This document shows, piece after piece, positions 15,550 through 24,516 of a stretch of DNA of 52,784 nt. The notes under the pieces are model-generated. The model did not search any database and had not been told where the DNA came from. It saw only the letters and a list, made by a program, of their open reading frames with translations. Position 1 is the stretch's first letter. Every line of letters begins with the position of its first letter. Both the position numbers and the translations under genes were made by a program. Location: positions 1 through 52,784 of the forward strand of contig CAJWWC010000008.1 of the NCBI GenBank assembly GCA_913048435.1, given 5' to 3'. This DNA comes from an uncultured Flavobacteriales bacterium (lineage in GTDB: Bacteria; Bacteroidota; Bacteroidia; Flavobacteriales; UBA7312).

Positions 15550-16695
15550 ATGAAAAAGTTAATCTACTACATATTACCTATTTTACTACTTAGCAGTTGC
15601 GAAAAGTTTTTTGAATTTGAACAAGAAGTTGGCTTTTCTCAAGAAACTACAGAAACTAAAATTGTTGTTCAGTCCGTCATTCAAACGGGCTATCCAACCT
15701 ATGCTATTGTAACAAAAACTCAACCTTATTTCTCGGGAGTAACTGACGAAACTATAAACGAACTATTCGTTACTAATGCAAACATACAAGTATCAAACGC
15801 TAAAGGACAAAGTGTAGAACTTATTAACATAAGCGATATTCCTGCATTTGGTATACAACAAGTTGATGCAACCTTAGACTCTATAGCAGCTTTATTTCCC
15901 GGTTTTTATATTGAATGGCCCTTCGATATCATTTTACCACCACCCTACAATACTATAGCTAAGTCAGGAGAGCGTTTTAACATGACAGTTGTCGTTGATG
16001 ATGACTCTATTTTTGCTACAACTACTGTTCCTAGTGAACATCTCATTGATAGCCTGTGGTTTGAAATTGACGAGTTAGCACCTCGACCCAATCTAGGTAA
16101 TTTTTGGTTCCACTATTCAGACCCCGATACTTTGGGCAATACCATAATGATAGAACATAAACGCTTAGCTCACACTAAAGAAGTTTTTTGGGGAGATAAT
16201 CCACCAGAGGGAACAATGTCTAATTCTTTTACTGTAAAGAAAACCAGAGACCCTCTTTTTGCCAAGGCACTTTGGGGTTTTGTACGAAATGATTTTGAAG
16301 GTCTTAATGGCACTTCTTTCGATACTTATTTTCAAAGAGGTAATTTAAGTTCAACACTAACAGCTACTTTTGATGAGGTAATTTTTGAACAAGAAGAAGA
16401 AGGCTTTTTTAAAGCTGGTCAAACTCTAACAGAACACGATAAAATAGTTTATCCTGACACCGTATTGGTGAGAATGAGTCAAATAGATAATAACTCATAT
16501 TTGTTTTGGAGATCCGTGGAATATCAAGCAAGTAGTAATGGTAACCCTTTTGCAGAACCCATAAACTTGCAATCGAATCTTTCTAATGGCTATGGAGTAT
16601 TCTATGGACAGGCTGCCGTTTACTACAAACTAATTGCCAAGGAAGACACTACATATACTGAAAGATATTATCCACTTATCACAGAAATATTGTAA
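15550..16695 (+). CDS. DUF4249 family lipoprotein
   Basis: 381 aa. The signal MKKLIYYILPILLLSSC gives a lipobox cysteine at 17. The body follows the DUF4249 pattern: a beta-rich N-terminal part (KIVVQSVIQTGYPTYAIVTKTQPY), a middle segment with PSEHLIDSLWFE and a C-terminal part with NPFAEPINLQSNLSNGYGVF, the NxxNGxGxF motif often seen near the end of this family. The function is unknown; the genes nearly always sit behind a TonB-dependent receptor, as here (6-base gap), so a role as accessory surface lipoprotein is inferred. A distant relative is at 44984-46039 without an adjacent receptor. Confidence 0.82.
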   Translation: MKKLIYYILPILLLSSCEKFFEFEQEVGFSQETTETKIVVQSVIQTGYPTYAIVTKTQPYFSGVTDETINELFVTNANIQVSNAKGQSVELINISDIPAFGIQQVDATLDSIAALFPGFYIEWPFDIILPPPYNTIAKSGERFNMTVVVDDDSIFATTTVPSEHLIDSLWFEIDELAPRPNLGNFWFHYSDPDTLGNTIMIEHKRLAHTKEVFWGDNPPEGTMSNSFTVKKTRDPLFAKALWGFVRNDFEGLNGTSFDTYFQRGNLSSTLTATFDEVIFEQEEEGFFKAGQTLTEHDKIVYPDTVLVRMSQIDNNSYLFWRSVEYQASSNGNPFAEPINLQSNLSNGYGVFYGQAAVYYKLIAKEDTTYTERYYPLITEIL

Positions 16696-16734
16696 ATTTA
16701 CAAGCTTAACATTTACCAACAAATATCCTCTTTT

Positions 16735-17673
16735 ATGTCTAATGAAATAGAAAATATCGAAGTCTTAATTATCGGATCAGGACCTGCGGGATATACTGCT
16801 GCTATATATGCTGCACGTGCTGATTTGAAACCTGTTTTGATACAAGGGTTACAACCAGGTGGACAATTAACAACAACCACTGAGGTAGATAACTATCCTG
16901 GGTATCCAAACGGAGTAGATGGTACTAAAATGATGGAAGAATTCAAAGCTCAGGCCGAGCGTTTTGACACCGATACTCGTTGGGGAATGGTCACTCAAGT
17001 GGATTTTTCCGAAAGACCATTTAAAGTGGAAATTGATGGCAACAAAAATGTGTTAGCACAAACTGTAATTATTGCAACAGGAGCTTCTGCAAAGTGGCTT
17101 GGCATTCCTGATGAAGAAAGACTTAATGGTTTTGGTGTTTCTGCCTGTGCTGTTTGTGATGGTTTTTTCTACAAAGGTCAAGATGTTGTAGTAGTTGGTG
17201 CTGGCGATACAGCAGCTGAAGAAGCTACATATTTAGCAAAATTGTGTACTAAGGTAACTATGCTAGTTCGAAGAGACAAAATGAGAGCCTCTAAAGCTAT
17301 GCAGAAAAGAGTATTCAATATGGATAACATTACTGTACTTTTCAACCATGAAACAAAAAGTATCAATGGTAAAAAGGGTGTTGAAAGTGTAACTGCTTAC
17401 AACAACCAAACTAATGAAGAAATAGTAATTCCGGCAACTGGCTTTTTTGTGGCAATAGGACATAAACCAAACACCGACCTATTCAAAGGTCAATTGGATA
17501 TGGATGATAACGGTTATTTGATAGTTGAAGCTGGAACATCTAAAACAAAGATAGATGGTGTTTTTGCAGCTGGTGATGTAGCAGACCATGTATACCGTCA
17601 AGCTGTAACTTCTGCTGGAACTGGCTGTATGGCAGCACTAGACGCAGAACGTTTCTTAGCTGCTCAAGAATAA
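16735..17673 (+). CDS. trxB: Thioredoxin-disulfide reductase
   Basis: 312 aa, the normal length. The N-terminal FAD-binding motif is GSGPAGYTAAIYAARA, the redox-active pair is CAVC (Cys138, Cys141), the NADPH-binding motif is VVGAGDTAAEEATYL, and the C-terminal FAD-ligand stretch is GVFAAGDVADHVYRQAVT. The enzyme moves electrons from NADPH through FAD to thioredoxin in the cytoplasm. It lies 39 bases after the DUF4249 gene; whether it shares that transcript is unclear. The stop is 4 bases from the end of the convergent gene at 17678. Confidence 0.97.
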   Translation: MSNEIENIEVLIIGSGPAGYTAAIYAARADLKPVLIQGLQPGGQLTTTTEVDNYPGYPNGVDGTKMMEEFKAQAERFDTDTRWGMVTQVDFSERPFKVEIDGNKNVLAQTVIIATGASAKWLGIPDEERLNGFGVSACAVCDGFFYKGQDVVVVGAGDTAAEEATYLAKLCTKVTMLVRRDKMRASKAMQKRVFNMDNITVLFNHETKSINGKKGVESVTAYNNQTNEEIVIPATGFFVAIGHKPNTDLFKGQLDMDDNGYLIVEAGTSKTKIDGVFAAGDVADHVYRQAVTSAGTGCMAALDAERFLAAQE

Positions 17674-17677
17674 TTTT

Positions 17678-18610
17678 TTATTTTGTAATTATAAAATCTG
17701 AATTCCATAGTTTAAATTCAGCAATTTCAGGCTTACTAAAAGGTATGTCCCAATATCCTTTGTAATTGATAAAACTAGGCACAAGAATGTCCTGGACATA
17801 ACTCATTTCAACATCTACTGTCACATTCAAATCAATAAGCCAATAATTGTGTTGCATAGTATATTTTCTGTATACTACATTGAAGGTGTTTCTATCAAAA
17901 TATGAAACTAGCTCTCGAACAAGAACTTCTTCTTGCTCGTCTTCGCTAATGTCACTTTTCATACGGCACACAAACTCATAACACTTCAAAGTATCTTTAT
18001 AAGTCTTTTCAGAAATGATGTAATCGTAGTATTTTTGCATTGACTCGTCAAAAACAGCAAGTTTTGCTTTCTTACTGCCTGATTTCTCTACTTCTGCAGA
18101 CCCTGGATTAAATATAATGACTTTAGCATCTCTTTCATTTTTTTCATTTTGGCTATCAGCGTCATTTGACTTCTCTTTTGATCTGTATTTACTTACCTCC
18201 AAAGTATCCTTTGGGAAAAAAATGTAGTCAAAAAATTCTGGCGTATAGTATCGGTATTTACCTCGTCTATTGTAAATTCTTCCATCATTGAATGAGGAAT
18301 CTACCTTAACCACGAGCTTATTATCTACCACCTCATAATAACCTTGTCTGTATAAAAAACCTACGGCTTTCTTCTTAACGTTAAAAATCTCCAATTTGCT
18401 TGTGAATCGATGAGGGTAATAGCGTAAGTTTTTAAATCCTTGATAAAAAGTGGTATCGGACTTAACGTAGTCTACAAAATCTTCAACACTAAAACCAGCA
18501 CTAACCGCCGAAACCATTACTGAATCTAACATTACAGATTTGACAATGCCATCTTGTGCAGAGAGTGCTGAGCTAAACAACGAAAAAAGAATACAAAACC
18601 ACTTTTGCAT
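17678..18610 (-). CDS. Exported protein of unknown function
   Basis: 310 aa. A signal peptide is visible (MQKWFCILFSLFSSALSAQ, cleavage near residue 18-19). No known domain is recognised. The protein is rich in Tyr, Lys and Asp, has a charged stretch (~150-185, RSKEKSNDADSQNEKNERDA) that looks unstructured, and ends in a beta-like segment (YVQDILVPSFINYKGYWDIPF). This composition is like other Flavobacteriales periplasmic orphans. The start is supported by an exact TAGTTTTG box four bases before the ATG. It lies directly downstream of rnpB on the same strand. Confidence 0.75.
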   Translation of the reverse strand: MQKWFCILFSLFSSALSAQDGIVKSVMLDSVMVSAVSAGFSVEDFVDYVKSDTTFYQGFKNLRYYPHRFTSKLEIFNVKKKAVGFLYRQGYYEVVDNKLVVKVDSSFNDGRIYNRRGKYRYYTPEFFDYIFFPKDTLEVSKYRSKEKSNDADSQNEKNERDAKVIIFNPGSAEVEKSGSKKAKLAVFDESMQKYYDYIISEKTYKDTLKCYEFVCRMKSDISEDEQEEVLVRELVSYFDRNTFNVVYRKYTMQHNYWLIDLNVTVDVEMSYVQDILVPSFINYKGYWDIPFSKPEIAEFKLWNSDFIITK

Positions 18611-18614
18611 AAAA

Positions 18615-18622
18615 CAAAACTA
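18615..18622 (-). promoter_or_regulatory. -7 element four bases before a start codon
   Basis: On the minus strand TAGTTTTG matches TAnnTTTG exactly and is followed by TTTT and the ATG at 18610. The T-run of the rnpB terminator directly precedes it. Transcription would start at or near the ATG. Confidence 0.6.
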
Positions 18623-18623
18623 T

Positions 18624-18650
18624 AAAAAAAAGCTGCCCACAAGGGGCAGC
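18624..18650 (-). terminator. Intrinsic terminator of rnpB
   Basis: On the minus strand a 7-bp stem GCTGCCC/GGGCAGC with a short loop is followed by about eight T. It lies right after the RNase P RNA 3' end. Confidence 0.85.
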
Positions 18651-18652
18651 AT

Positions 18653-18944
18653 GTAGTAATTCATAAGCCGGATTCTGTTCTCTTTCGAGCTTCATCATTT
18701 ATCTACACTAGCTATTACTAACTAGCTTGAGCTGCCTACCCCCCAAGATTGAACGAGCAGTCCCTGTTCTTGGTATACGTGGCATTGCACCGCATAGAGT
18801 TTACCTGGTTTCACTACAGCCGAACTGTACTTGCTTTCTGTTGCACTGGTCCTCACCTTGCGGTGGACGGATGTTATCCGCTATGCTGCTCTATGGTGTC
18901 CGGACTTTCCTCTTAAAGTCATAAGCGATGAAGTCCATTACTAC
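18653..18944 (-). ncRNA. rnpB: RNase P RNA (bacterial type A)
   Basis: Read on the minus strand, the conserved elements appear in order: GAGGAAAGTCCGGACACC near the 5' end, GTGCAACAGAAAGC, GGTAAACTC, AGATAAATGATGAAGC, and GAACAGAATCCGGCTTAT near the 3' end. The terminal helix P1 can be formed by GTAGTAAT at the 5' end with ATTACTAC at the 3' end, which sets the limits. The RNA is the catalytic subunit that trims tRNA 5' ends. The length, about 292 nt, is slightly short but plausible. The ends are estimates from P1 pairing. Confidence 0.93.
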
Positions 18945-18965
18945 TTTGGCAAAAGTAAAAAATAC

Positions 18966-18973
18966 TATCTTAG
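18966..18973 (+). promoter_or_regulatory. -7-like element four bases before ridA
   Basis: TATCTTAG fits TAnnTT(T/A)G and is followed by TACA and the ATG at 18978. It supports this start and rules out a longer protein reaching back into rnpB. Confidence 0.5.
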
Positions 18974-18977
18974 TACA

Positions 18978-19358
18978 ATGAAAAAAGTGATTTATACAAA
19001 AAATGCACCTGAGGCTATCGGTCCATACAGTCAAGCAATACTATCCAACAACACTTTATATACATCAGGTCAAATTGCTATAAATCCTAATAGTGGTGAC
19101 TTAGTAATGGATTCTATTACAAATGAAACCCACCAAGTCATGAAAAATCTACAAGCAGTTTTAAAAGCCGCTGAAATGAATTTTTCACATGTTTTGAAGT
19201 GCACTATTTTTTTAAAAGATATGAATCAATATGCAGATATCAATTCAGTATATGCAGAGTACTTCGATGAAAAACCACCTGCACGAGAGGCTGTTCAAGT
19301 TAGTGTGTTACCCAAAAATGTAAATGTGGAAATATCTCTAATAGCTCATAGATTATGA
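18978..19358 (+). CDS. ridA: RidA family enamine/imine deaminase
   Basis: 126 aa, the family's usual length when started at the ATG at 18978. The open frame extends further upstream, but that part is antisense to rnpB and unlike RidA. Conserved features are APEAIGPYSQA near the N-terminus, the SGQIAINP strand, the KCTIFLKDM segment and the PPAREAVQV motif whose arginine holds the substrate carboxylate. RidA hydrolyses reactive enamines/imines such as 2-aminoacrylate made by PLP enzymes, protecting those enzymes in the cytoplasm. The stop overlaps the next gene's start by 4 bases (ATGA), so the two are translationally coupled. Confidence 0.93.
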   Translation: MKKVIYTKNAPEAIGPYSQAILSNNTLYTSGQIAINPNSGDLVMDSITNETHQVMKNLQAVLKAAEMNFSHVLKCTIFLKDMNQYADINSVYAEYFDEKPPAREAVQVSVLPKNVNVEISLIAHRL

Positions 19359-20230
19359 AAAGAAGACAAGCCTTAAAATCGTTCATTAGTGCCTCTATCC
19401 TACCCTTTTTGCCATTCAAACAATTATTTGCACAAGACGAATGCATTACTACAGATGATATACTGGGTCCATACTTTATAGAAGGGGCACCAAACATCAG
19501 TAATATAGCTCCTGCTGTTAGTGAAGTACCACGATTATACATTACTGGTACAGTTTACGCTAAAGATTGTGTAACGCCAGTCCCAAATGCTTTAATTGAT
19601 GTATGGCAAGCCAATAATGATGGCGCATATGAAGATATAGACTTTAGAGGTAAAATCTATACTGACGATGCCGGTAATTACGCTTTTGAAAGCATTCAAC
19701 CCGGTAAATACTTAAACGGAAGTTATTACCGACCAAGTCACATACATTATAAGGTAGTTTATAAAAACAATCCTGAGTTTGTCACCCAATTGTACTTTGA
19801 AAGTGATACCTCCATAGATATTGACCCTTGGGCTTCAGACCCTTTAGCGGCAGATAGAATAATACCTTTGACTGTTGATGACAATTCAAATTTAAATGGT
19901 GTTTTTGACATCTATCTTGACGTTGATATAGAAACAGTAAACACGATAGACTACAATAGAAACGATATTGCTAGTAAGATACTGTCCATTGCTCCTAACC
20001 CCATTGTAAAAAATTTTAAACTTAGTTTTTACTGCAACACTAAGTCGCAAGTTAGTATTGACATATGCGATGTTATGGGGCGTAAAGCAAGACTTTTGTA
20101 TCAAAGTAACTGCAACAAAAAATTGTATCAAATACAATTAAATAAGCCAAATCTAAAGTCAGGTCTCTATGTCATACGTTTATCCATTGACGGTAGAAAA
20201 GTAGATGCTAAGCGAGTGCTTATTACTTAA
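19355..20230 (+). CDS. Secreted intradiol ring-cleavage dioxygenase-like protein with T9SS tail
   Basis: 291 aa. The N-terminus MKRRQALKSFISASILPFLP resembles a twin-arginine signal (RRxxLK followed by a hydrophobic stretch), ending near LFAQ. Residues ~28-190 follow the protocatechuate 3,4-dioxygenase beta-sandwich: ILGPYF, PVPNALIDVWQANNDGAY, FRGKIYTDDAGNYAFES and YYRPSHIHYKV, where the two histidines of HIH are the conserved non-haem iron ligands. Residues ~215-291 are a T9SS type A tail (IAPNPIVKNF...KSGLYVIRL). The fold family cleaves catechols with O2; whether this secreted version does so on aromatic substrates or has another role is unknown. It is coupled to ridA by a 4-base overlap and ends 1 base from the convergent PgpH-type gene. 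Confidence 0.85.
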   Translation: MKRRQALKSFISASILPFLPFKQLFAQDECITTDDILGPYFIEGAPNISNIAPAVSEVPRLYITGTVYAKDCVTPVPNALIDVWQANNDGAYEDIDFRGKIYTDDAGNYAFESIQPGKYLNGSYYRPSHIHYKVVYKNNPEFVTQLYFESDTSIDIDPWASDPLAADRIIPLTVDDNSNLNGVFDIYLDVDIETVNTIDYNRNDIASKILSIAPNPIVKNFKLSFYCNTKSQVSIDICDVMGRKARLLYQSNCNKKLYQIQLNKPNLKSGLYVIRLSIDGRKVDAKRVLIT

Positions 20231-20231
20231 A

Positions 20232-22394
20232 TCAGTACTCCACCCTCACGTGGTGTATGCTCTGTAATTTCTTTTTAAACAATTTCTTTATCTGTGTAAT
20301 GGATTTCATAGTAATATTGGCATTCACAAATTGTTCGTTGTCTATTTGATTGTTGATAATACTTTCCACTAACTTATCGATATTTTCTAAAGTCGGTGAC
20401 TTTAAACTCCTGGCAGCAGCTTCCACTGAGTCAGCCATCATTAGAACAGCAGTTTCTTTAGAGAAAGGTTTAGGGCCGAGATAAGTAAACTTTTCTGCAG
20501 CCTCAATCTCATCAGGAAAACTCGCTACATACTGCTTATAAAAATAGCCCACCATGGTTGTTCCGTGATGTGTTCTTATAAAGTCTATCAGTTCGTCGGG
20601 TAAGTTATTTTCTTTTGCTAAACTAATGCCATTTTTTACGTGCTTGATAATGACGTCAGCACTTTCCTCAAAACTCAAATCATCGTGGGGGTTTATTCCA
20701 GAAATTTGATTTTCTATAAAAAATTGAGGATTCTTCATTTTACCAATATCATGATATAAAGCACCAGCTCGTACCAACAAAGCATTGCCCCCAATTTCAA
20801 GAATTCCTTCTTCAGCTAGATTAGCTACTTGTATAGAGTGTTGAAACGTTCCGGGTGCTTTTTGAGCCAACTCTCTCAATAAAGGGCTATTCGTGTCTGA
20901 CAATTCTAGAAGTGACATATCAGATACCAAAGAGAACGTTTTTTCAAAGGCAAATATCAAAGGATATGCAAATAAGGTTAGAGCACCATTTCCAGCAAAC
21001 CAAACAAAATTCATCCAATTGATATTATCAACACTACCTTCTTGAGTGAGTGCCATTGCAAAATAAGCAACAAAGTATATAGCAATGATTTTAGCAGCTG
21101 AAACGAAGAGCTGAGCTCGTTTATACATCTGTAAAACAGATAGAATAGATACAATACCAGCCATTAACTGGAGATAGATAAATTCAAAGCTATTTGGAAC
21201 AATAAAACCAATAATTATGATAGCTATTAAATGAGTAAATAAAGCCAAACGTGTATCAAAAAAAGCTTTCATAATGATGGGCAACAAGCAGAAAGGCATT
21301 AAAAAGATGAGTTTGTTACTTGCCATTAAAGAAAGAGAACCCATCAAAACCATTAATACGATAAGAGTAAGAATAAAAGTAATTTTCTTATTATCGATAA
21401 ATACCTCAATCCTAAATTGCTTGAGAAATAAATATAAAATCAAAAAAGCAACTAATACTAATAAAGATTGTCCTAAACTAAGCCAGTTTTCTGAACTTTC
21501 TTGCCAATTTTCAGACTCATAACGCTGACGATAAGATTCTAATTCTTGAAAATTGCTTTCAGTAACTAATTCACCTTGTGATATAATTACCTCACCACGC
21601 TGAACCATACCTAATCCCTTTGAAATAGCTTTCAGTTCACTATCTAACATCTTAGTTGTAGCATCTTCGTCATAAAAGACATTTTGTTTGAGCATTTCTA
21701 ATATTAAAGGTGCTAAGAAGTTGGACTCTTCCTCAGAAATATTTTTTAGCTCATAAGCCTTTTTGGAAGCTGATTCTATGGTGTACAAGTCGCCTAAAGG
21801 AAGGATTTCACCAATATTTTCTTTCATTACAATAAGTTCATAATCAGCTTCTTTAAATTCAATATCATCAACCATTTGAATGATACCAGTTGTATACAAT
21901 TCTTTAAGAACCTTCAAACCGTAATCGGCTAATTTTTCCTTCTTTGTTTTATTCTTCTTCTTTTTATTGAGGTTAAAAAAAGTAAAACGAGCATCTTTGG
22001 ACACCTTTTTATCAGTAGACCATTTTTGCTCAAAATTGGATATAAATTCTTCGGCTTTAATTTCATAGACCGATTCGTCCAATACAAAAGTTAGCTTGAT
22101 ATTGTTACGCAATTGCTCTTGCTCATCAACCAACTGTTCGTTGGATTTGTAAACAGGGAAATCGTAAGGAGCTATTAAAGTTTCGTGCATCCAAGGTTTA
22201 CCCTTTTGAAATTCAAACTTAAAAGATGCTTTGTTAGGAAACATCCAAACAATAAGAATGGTTGCCAAAAGGAAAAGAATAACCTTTTGAATTTTATAGT
22301 AATTATTTCTTATTTCGGAGGGAAAATTGAATTGCATAACGACAACTAAAATACCAATAAATAACAAGTTTACAAACCCGCATATCTTATCCAT
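20232..22394 (-). CDS. PgpH-type 7TM-HD phosphodiesterase (probable c-di-AMP hydrolase)
   Basis: 720 aa. Residues ~35-55 are the first membrane helix, ~65-310 form the extracytoplasmic 7TMR-HDED region, ~315-490 contain about seven membrane helices, and ~510-680 form a cytoplasmic HD domain. The HD metal ligands include His548-Asp549 in ALYHDIGKM, preceded by APGTFQHSIQVANLAE and followed by IRTHHGTTMVGYF. This is the layout of PgpH, which in Firmicutes hydrolyses cyclic di-AMP. A c-di-AMP role here is inferred from the family. The gene is divergent from the thiolase, with only 62 bases between starts, 36 of them a poly-A tract. A start further in (MQFNFPSEIRN, residue 21) is possible. Confidence 0.9.
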   Translation of the reverse strand: MDKICGFVNLLFIGILVVVMQFNFPSEIRNNYYKIQKVILFLLATILIVWMFPNKASFKFEFQKGKPWMHETLIAPYDFPVYKSNEQLVDEQEQLRNNIKLTFVLDESVYEIKAEEFISNFEQKWSTDKKVSKDARFTFFNLNKKKKNKTKKEKLADYGLKVLKELYTTGIIQMVDDIEFKEADYELIVMKENIGEILPLGDLYTIESASKKAYELKNISEEESNFLAPLILEMLKQNVFYDEDATTKMLDSELKAISKGLGMVQRGEVIISQGELVTESNFQELESYRQRYESENWQESSENWLSLGQSLLVLVAFLILYLFLKQFRIEVFIDNKKITFILTLIVLMVLMGSLSLMASNKLIFLMPFCLLPIIMKAFFDTRLALFTHLIAIIIIGFIVPNSFEFIYLQLMAGIVSILSVLQMYKRAQLFVSAAKIIAIYFVAYFAMALTQEGSVDNINWMNFVWFAGNGALTLFAYPLIFAFEKTFSLVSDMSLLELSDTNSPLLRELAQKAPGTFQHSIQVANLAEEGILEIGGNALLVRAGALYHDIGKMKNPQFFIENQISGINPHDDLSFEESADVIIKHVKNGISLAKENNLPDELIDFIRTHHGTTMVGYFYKQYVASFPDEIEAAEKFTYLGPKPFSKETAVLMMADSVEAAARSLKSPTLENIDKLVESIINNQIDNEQFVNANITMKSITQIKKLFKKKLQSIHHVRVEY

Positions 22395-22400
22395 TTTATT

Positions 22401-22408
22401 TAACTTCG
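22401..22408 (+). promoter_or_regulatory. Candidate -7 element for the thiolase gene
   Basis: TAACTTCG differs from TAnnTTTG at one position. If used, the transcript would start near 22413 and its leader would be almost entirely poly-A up to the ATG at 22457. Confidence 0.3.
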
Positions 22409-22420
22409 CATCAAATTATA

Positions 22421-23635
<1,215 letters not shown>

Positions 23636-23654
23636 ACGTCAAATACTTAATAAT

Positions 23655-23687
23655 AAAAGCTCACTTTAATAAGTGAGCTTTTTTTTT
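23655..23687 (+). terminator. Intrinsic terminator of the thiolase gene
   Basis: A perfect 9-bp stem AGCTCACTT/AAGTGAGCT with loop TAAT is followed by nine T. The end of the T-run is also the first base of the next gene's -7 box. Confidence 0.92.
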
Positions 23688-23694
23688 ACTTTTG
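23687..23694 (+). promoter_or_regulatory. -7 element fused to the upstream terminator
   Basis: TACTTTTG matches TAnnTTTG exactly and lies six bases before the ATG at 23701. It shares a T with the thiolase terminator. Confidence 0.55.
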
Positions 23695-23700
23695 TCTTAG

Positions 23701-24465
23701 ATGAAATACGGAATTTCAGAATTAGCAATAGTACCTGTACGTGCTGAAGCATCAGACAAAGCAGAGATGGTTAATCAAGTTCTCTTTGGCGAACATTTCA
23801 AAGTAATAGAATATCGGGTAAAATGGAGTAAAATACGTTTAGCACACGATGAATATGAAGGTTGGATTTGCAACAAACAGTGGTCAGAAATAGACAAAAA
23901 AACCTACGACAAACTTGGACGTCATGACCCTACTCTAACAACCGAATTGTTAGATATTGTTCTAAAAGAAACCCATCAAACTGTACCTTTAGGAAGTACA
24001 CTCCCGTTTTATCAAAATCATCAGTTTCAAATAAACGATAATGTCTACAGTCATCAGGGTGAATTTACATCAGGTATTAAGGACAAAGTTACTATTGTAA
24101 ATAATGCTATGTTGTACTTAAATACCCCCTATTTGTGGGGTGGGAGAAGTCCTTTTGGAATTGATTGCTCGGGCTTCACTCAGATGATTTACCGTTTAAA
24201 TGGTAAAGAAATACCCAGGGATGCTTACCAACAAGCGGAGATAGGAACAACACTCAGCTTTATAGATGAATCAGAAGCAGGTGATTTAGCCTTTTTTGAT
24301 AATCATGAGGGTAAAATTATTCACGTAGGAATTATACTGGAAAATAACTTCATCATTCACTCATCTGGTAAAGTTAGAATAGACAGACTAGATCAACAGG
24401 GAATTTTTAATGTAGAAGAACGCAAACACACCCACAAATTAAGACTTATTAAAAGTATAATATAA
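23701..24465 (+). CDS. C40 peptidase, NlpC/P60 with N-terminal SH3 domain
   Basis: 254 aa. Residues ~8-65 form a bacterial SH3 domain (VPVRAEASDKAEMVNQVLFGE...WSKIRLAHDEYEGWI), then a linker, then an NlpC/P60 catalytic domain (~130-254). The triad is Cys156 in GIDCSGF, His208 in IHVGII and His220 in FIIHSSG; YLWGGRSPFG precedes the cysteine as usual. The family hydrolyses D-Glu-diaminopimelate bonds in peptidoglycan peptides. No signal peptide is visible, so it may work on recycled wall peptides in the cytoplasm or be exported by another path. It has its own close promoter and is followed by the HtrA gene 51 bases later. Confidence 0.92.
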   Translation: MKYGISELAIVPVRAEASDKAEMVNQVLFGEHFKVIEYRVKWSKIRLAHDEYEGWICNKQWSEIDKKTYDKLGRHDPTLTTELLDIVLKETHQTVPLGSTLPFYQNHQFQINDNVYSHQGEFTSGIKDKVTIVNNAMLYLNTPYLWGGRSPFGIDCSGFTQMIYRLNGKEIPRDAYQQAEIGTTLSFIDESEAGDLAFFDNHEGKIIHVGIILENNFIIHSSGKVRIDRLDQQGIFNVEERKHTHKLRLIKSII

Positions 24466-24473
24466 TTTCTTAG

Positions 24474-24481
24474 TATTTTTG
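24474..24481 (+). promoter_or_regulatory. Candidate -7 element for the HtrA gene
   Basis: TATTTTTG matches TAnnTTTG exactly, 35 bases before the ATG at 24517, in the gap after the NlpC/P60 gene. Confidence 0.45.
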
Positions 24482-24516
24482 TACAATAAAAATTCATACA
24501 ATTTGTTTTAAAAAAA

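Noticed and set aside
18831-18977. Upstream extension of the ridA open frame and a second frame at 18727-18924
   Set aside because: Both lie antisense to rnpB, do not resemble any RidA N-terminus, and the -7 box at 18966-18973 places the start at 18978.
19355-20230. A catechol-degradation gene cluster
   Set aside because: The neighbours are ridA and a PgpH-type gene; no other aromatic-degradation enzyme is in the window.
23820-23840. A third copy of the attachment repeat (AAATGGAGTAAAATA)
   Set aside because: It is coding sequence for VKWSKI in the SH3 domain of the NlpC/P60 gene and matches only the central part; taken as coincidence.
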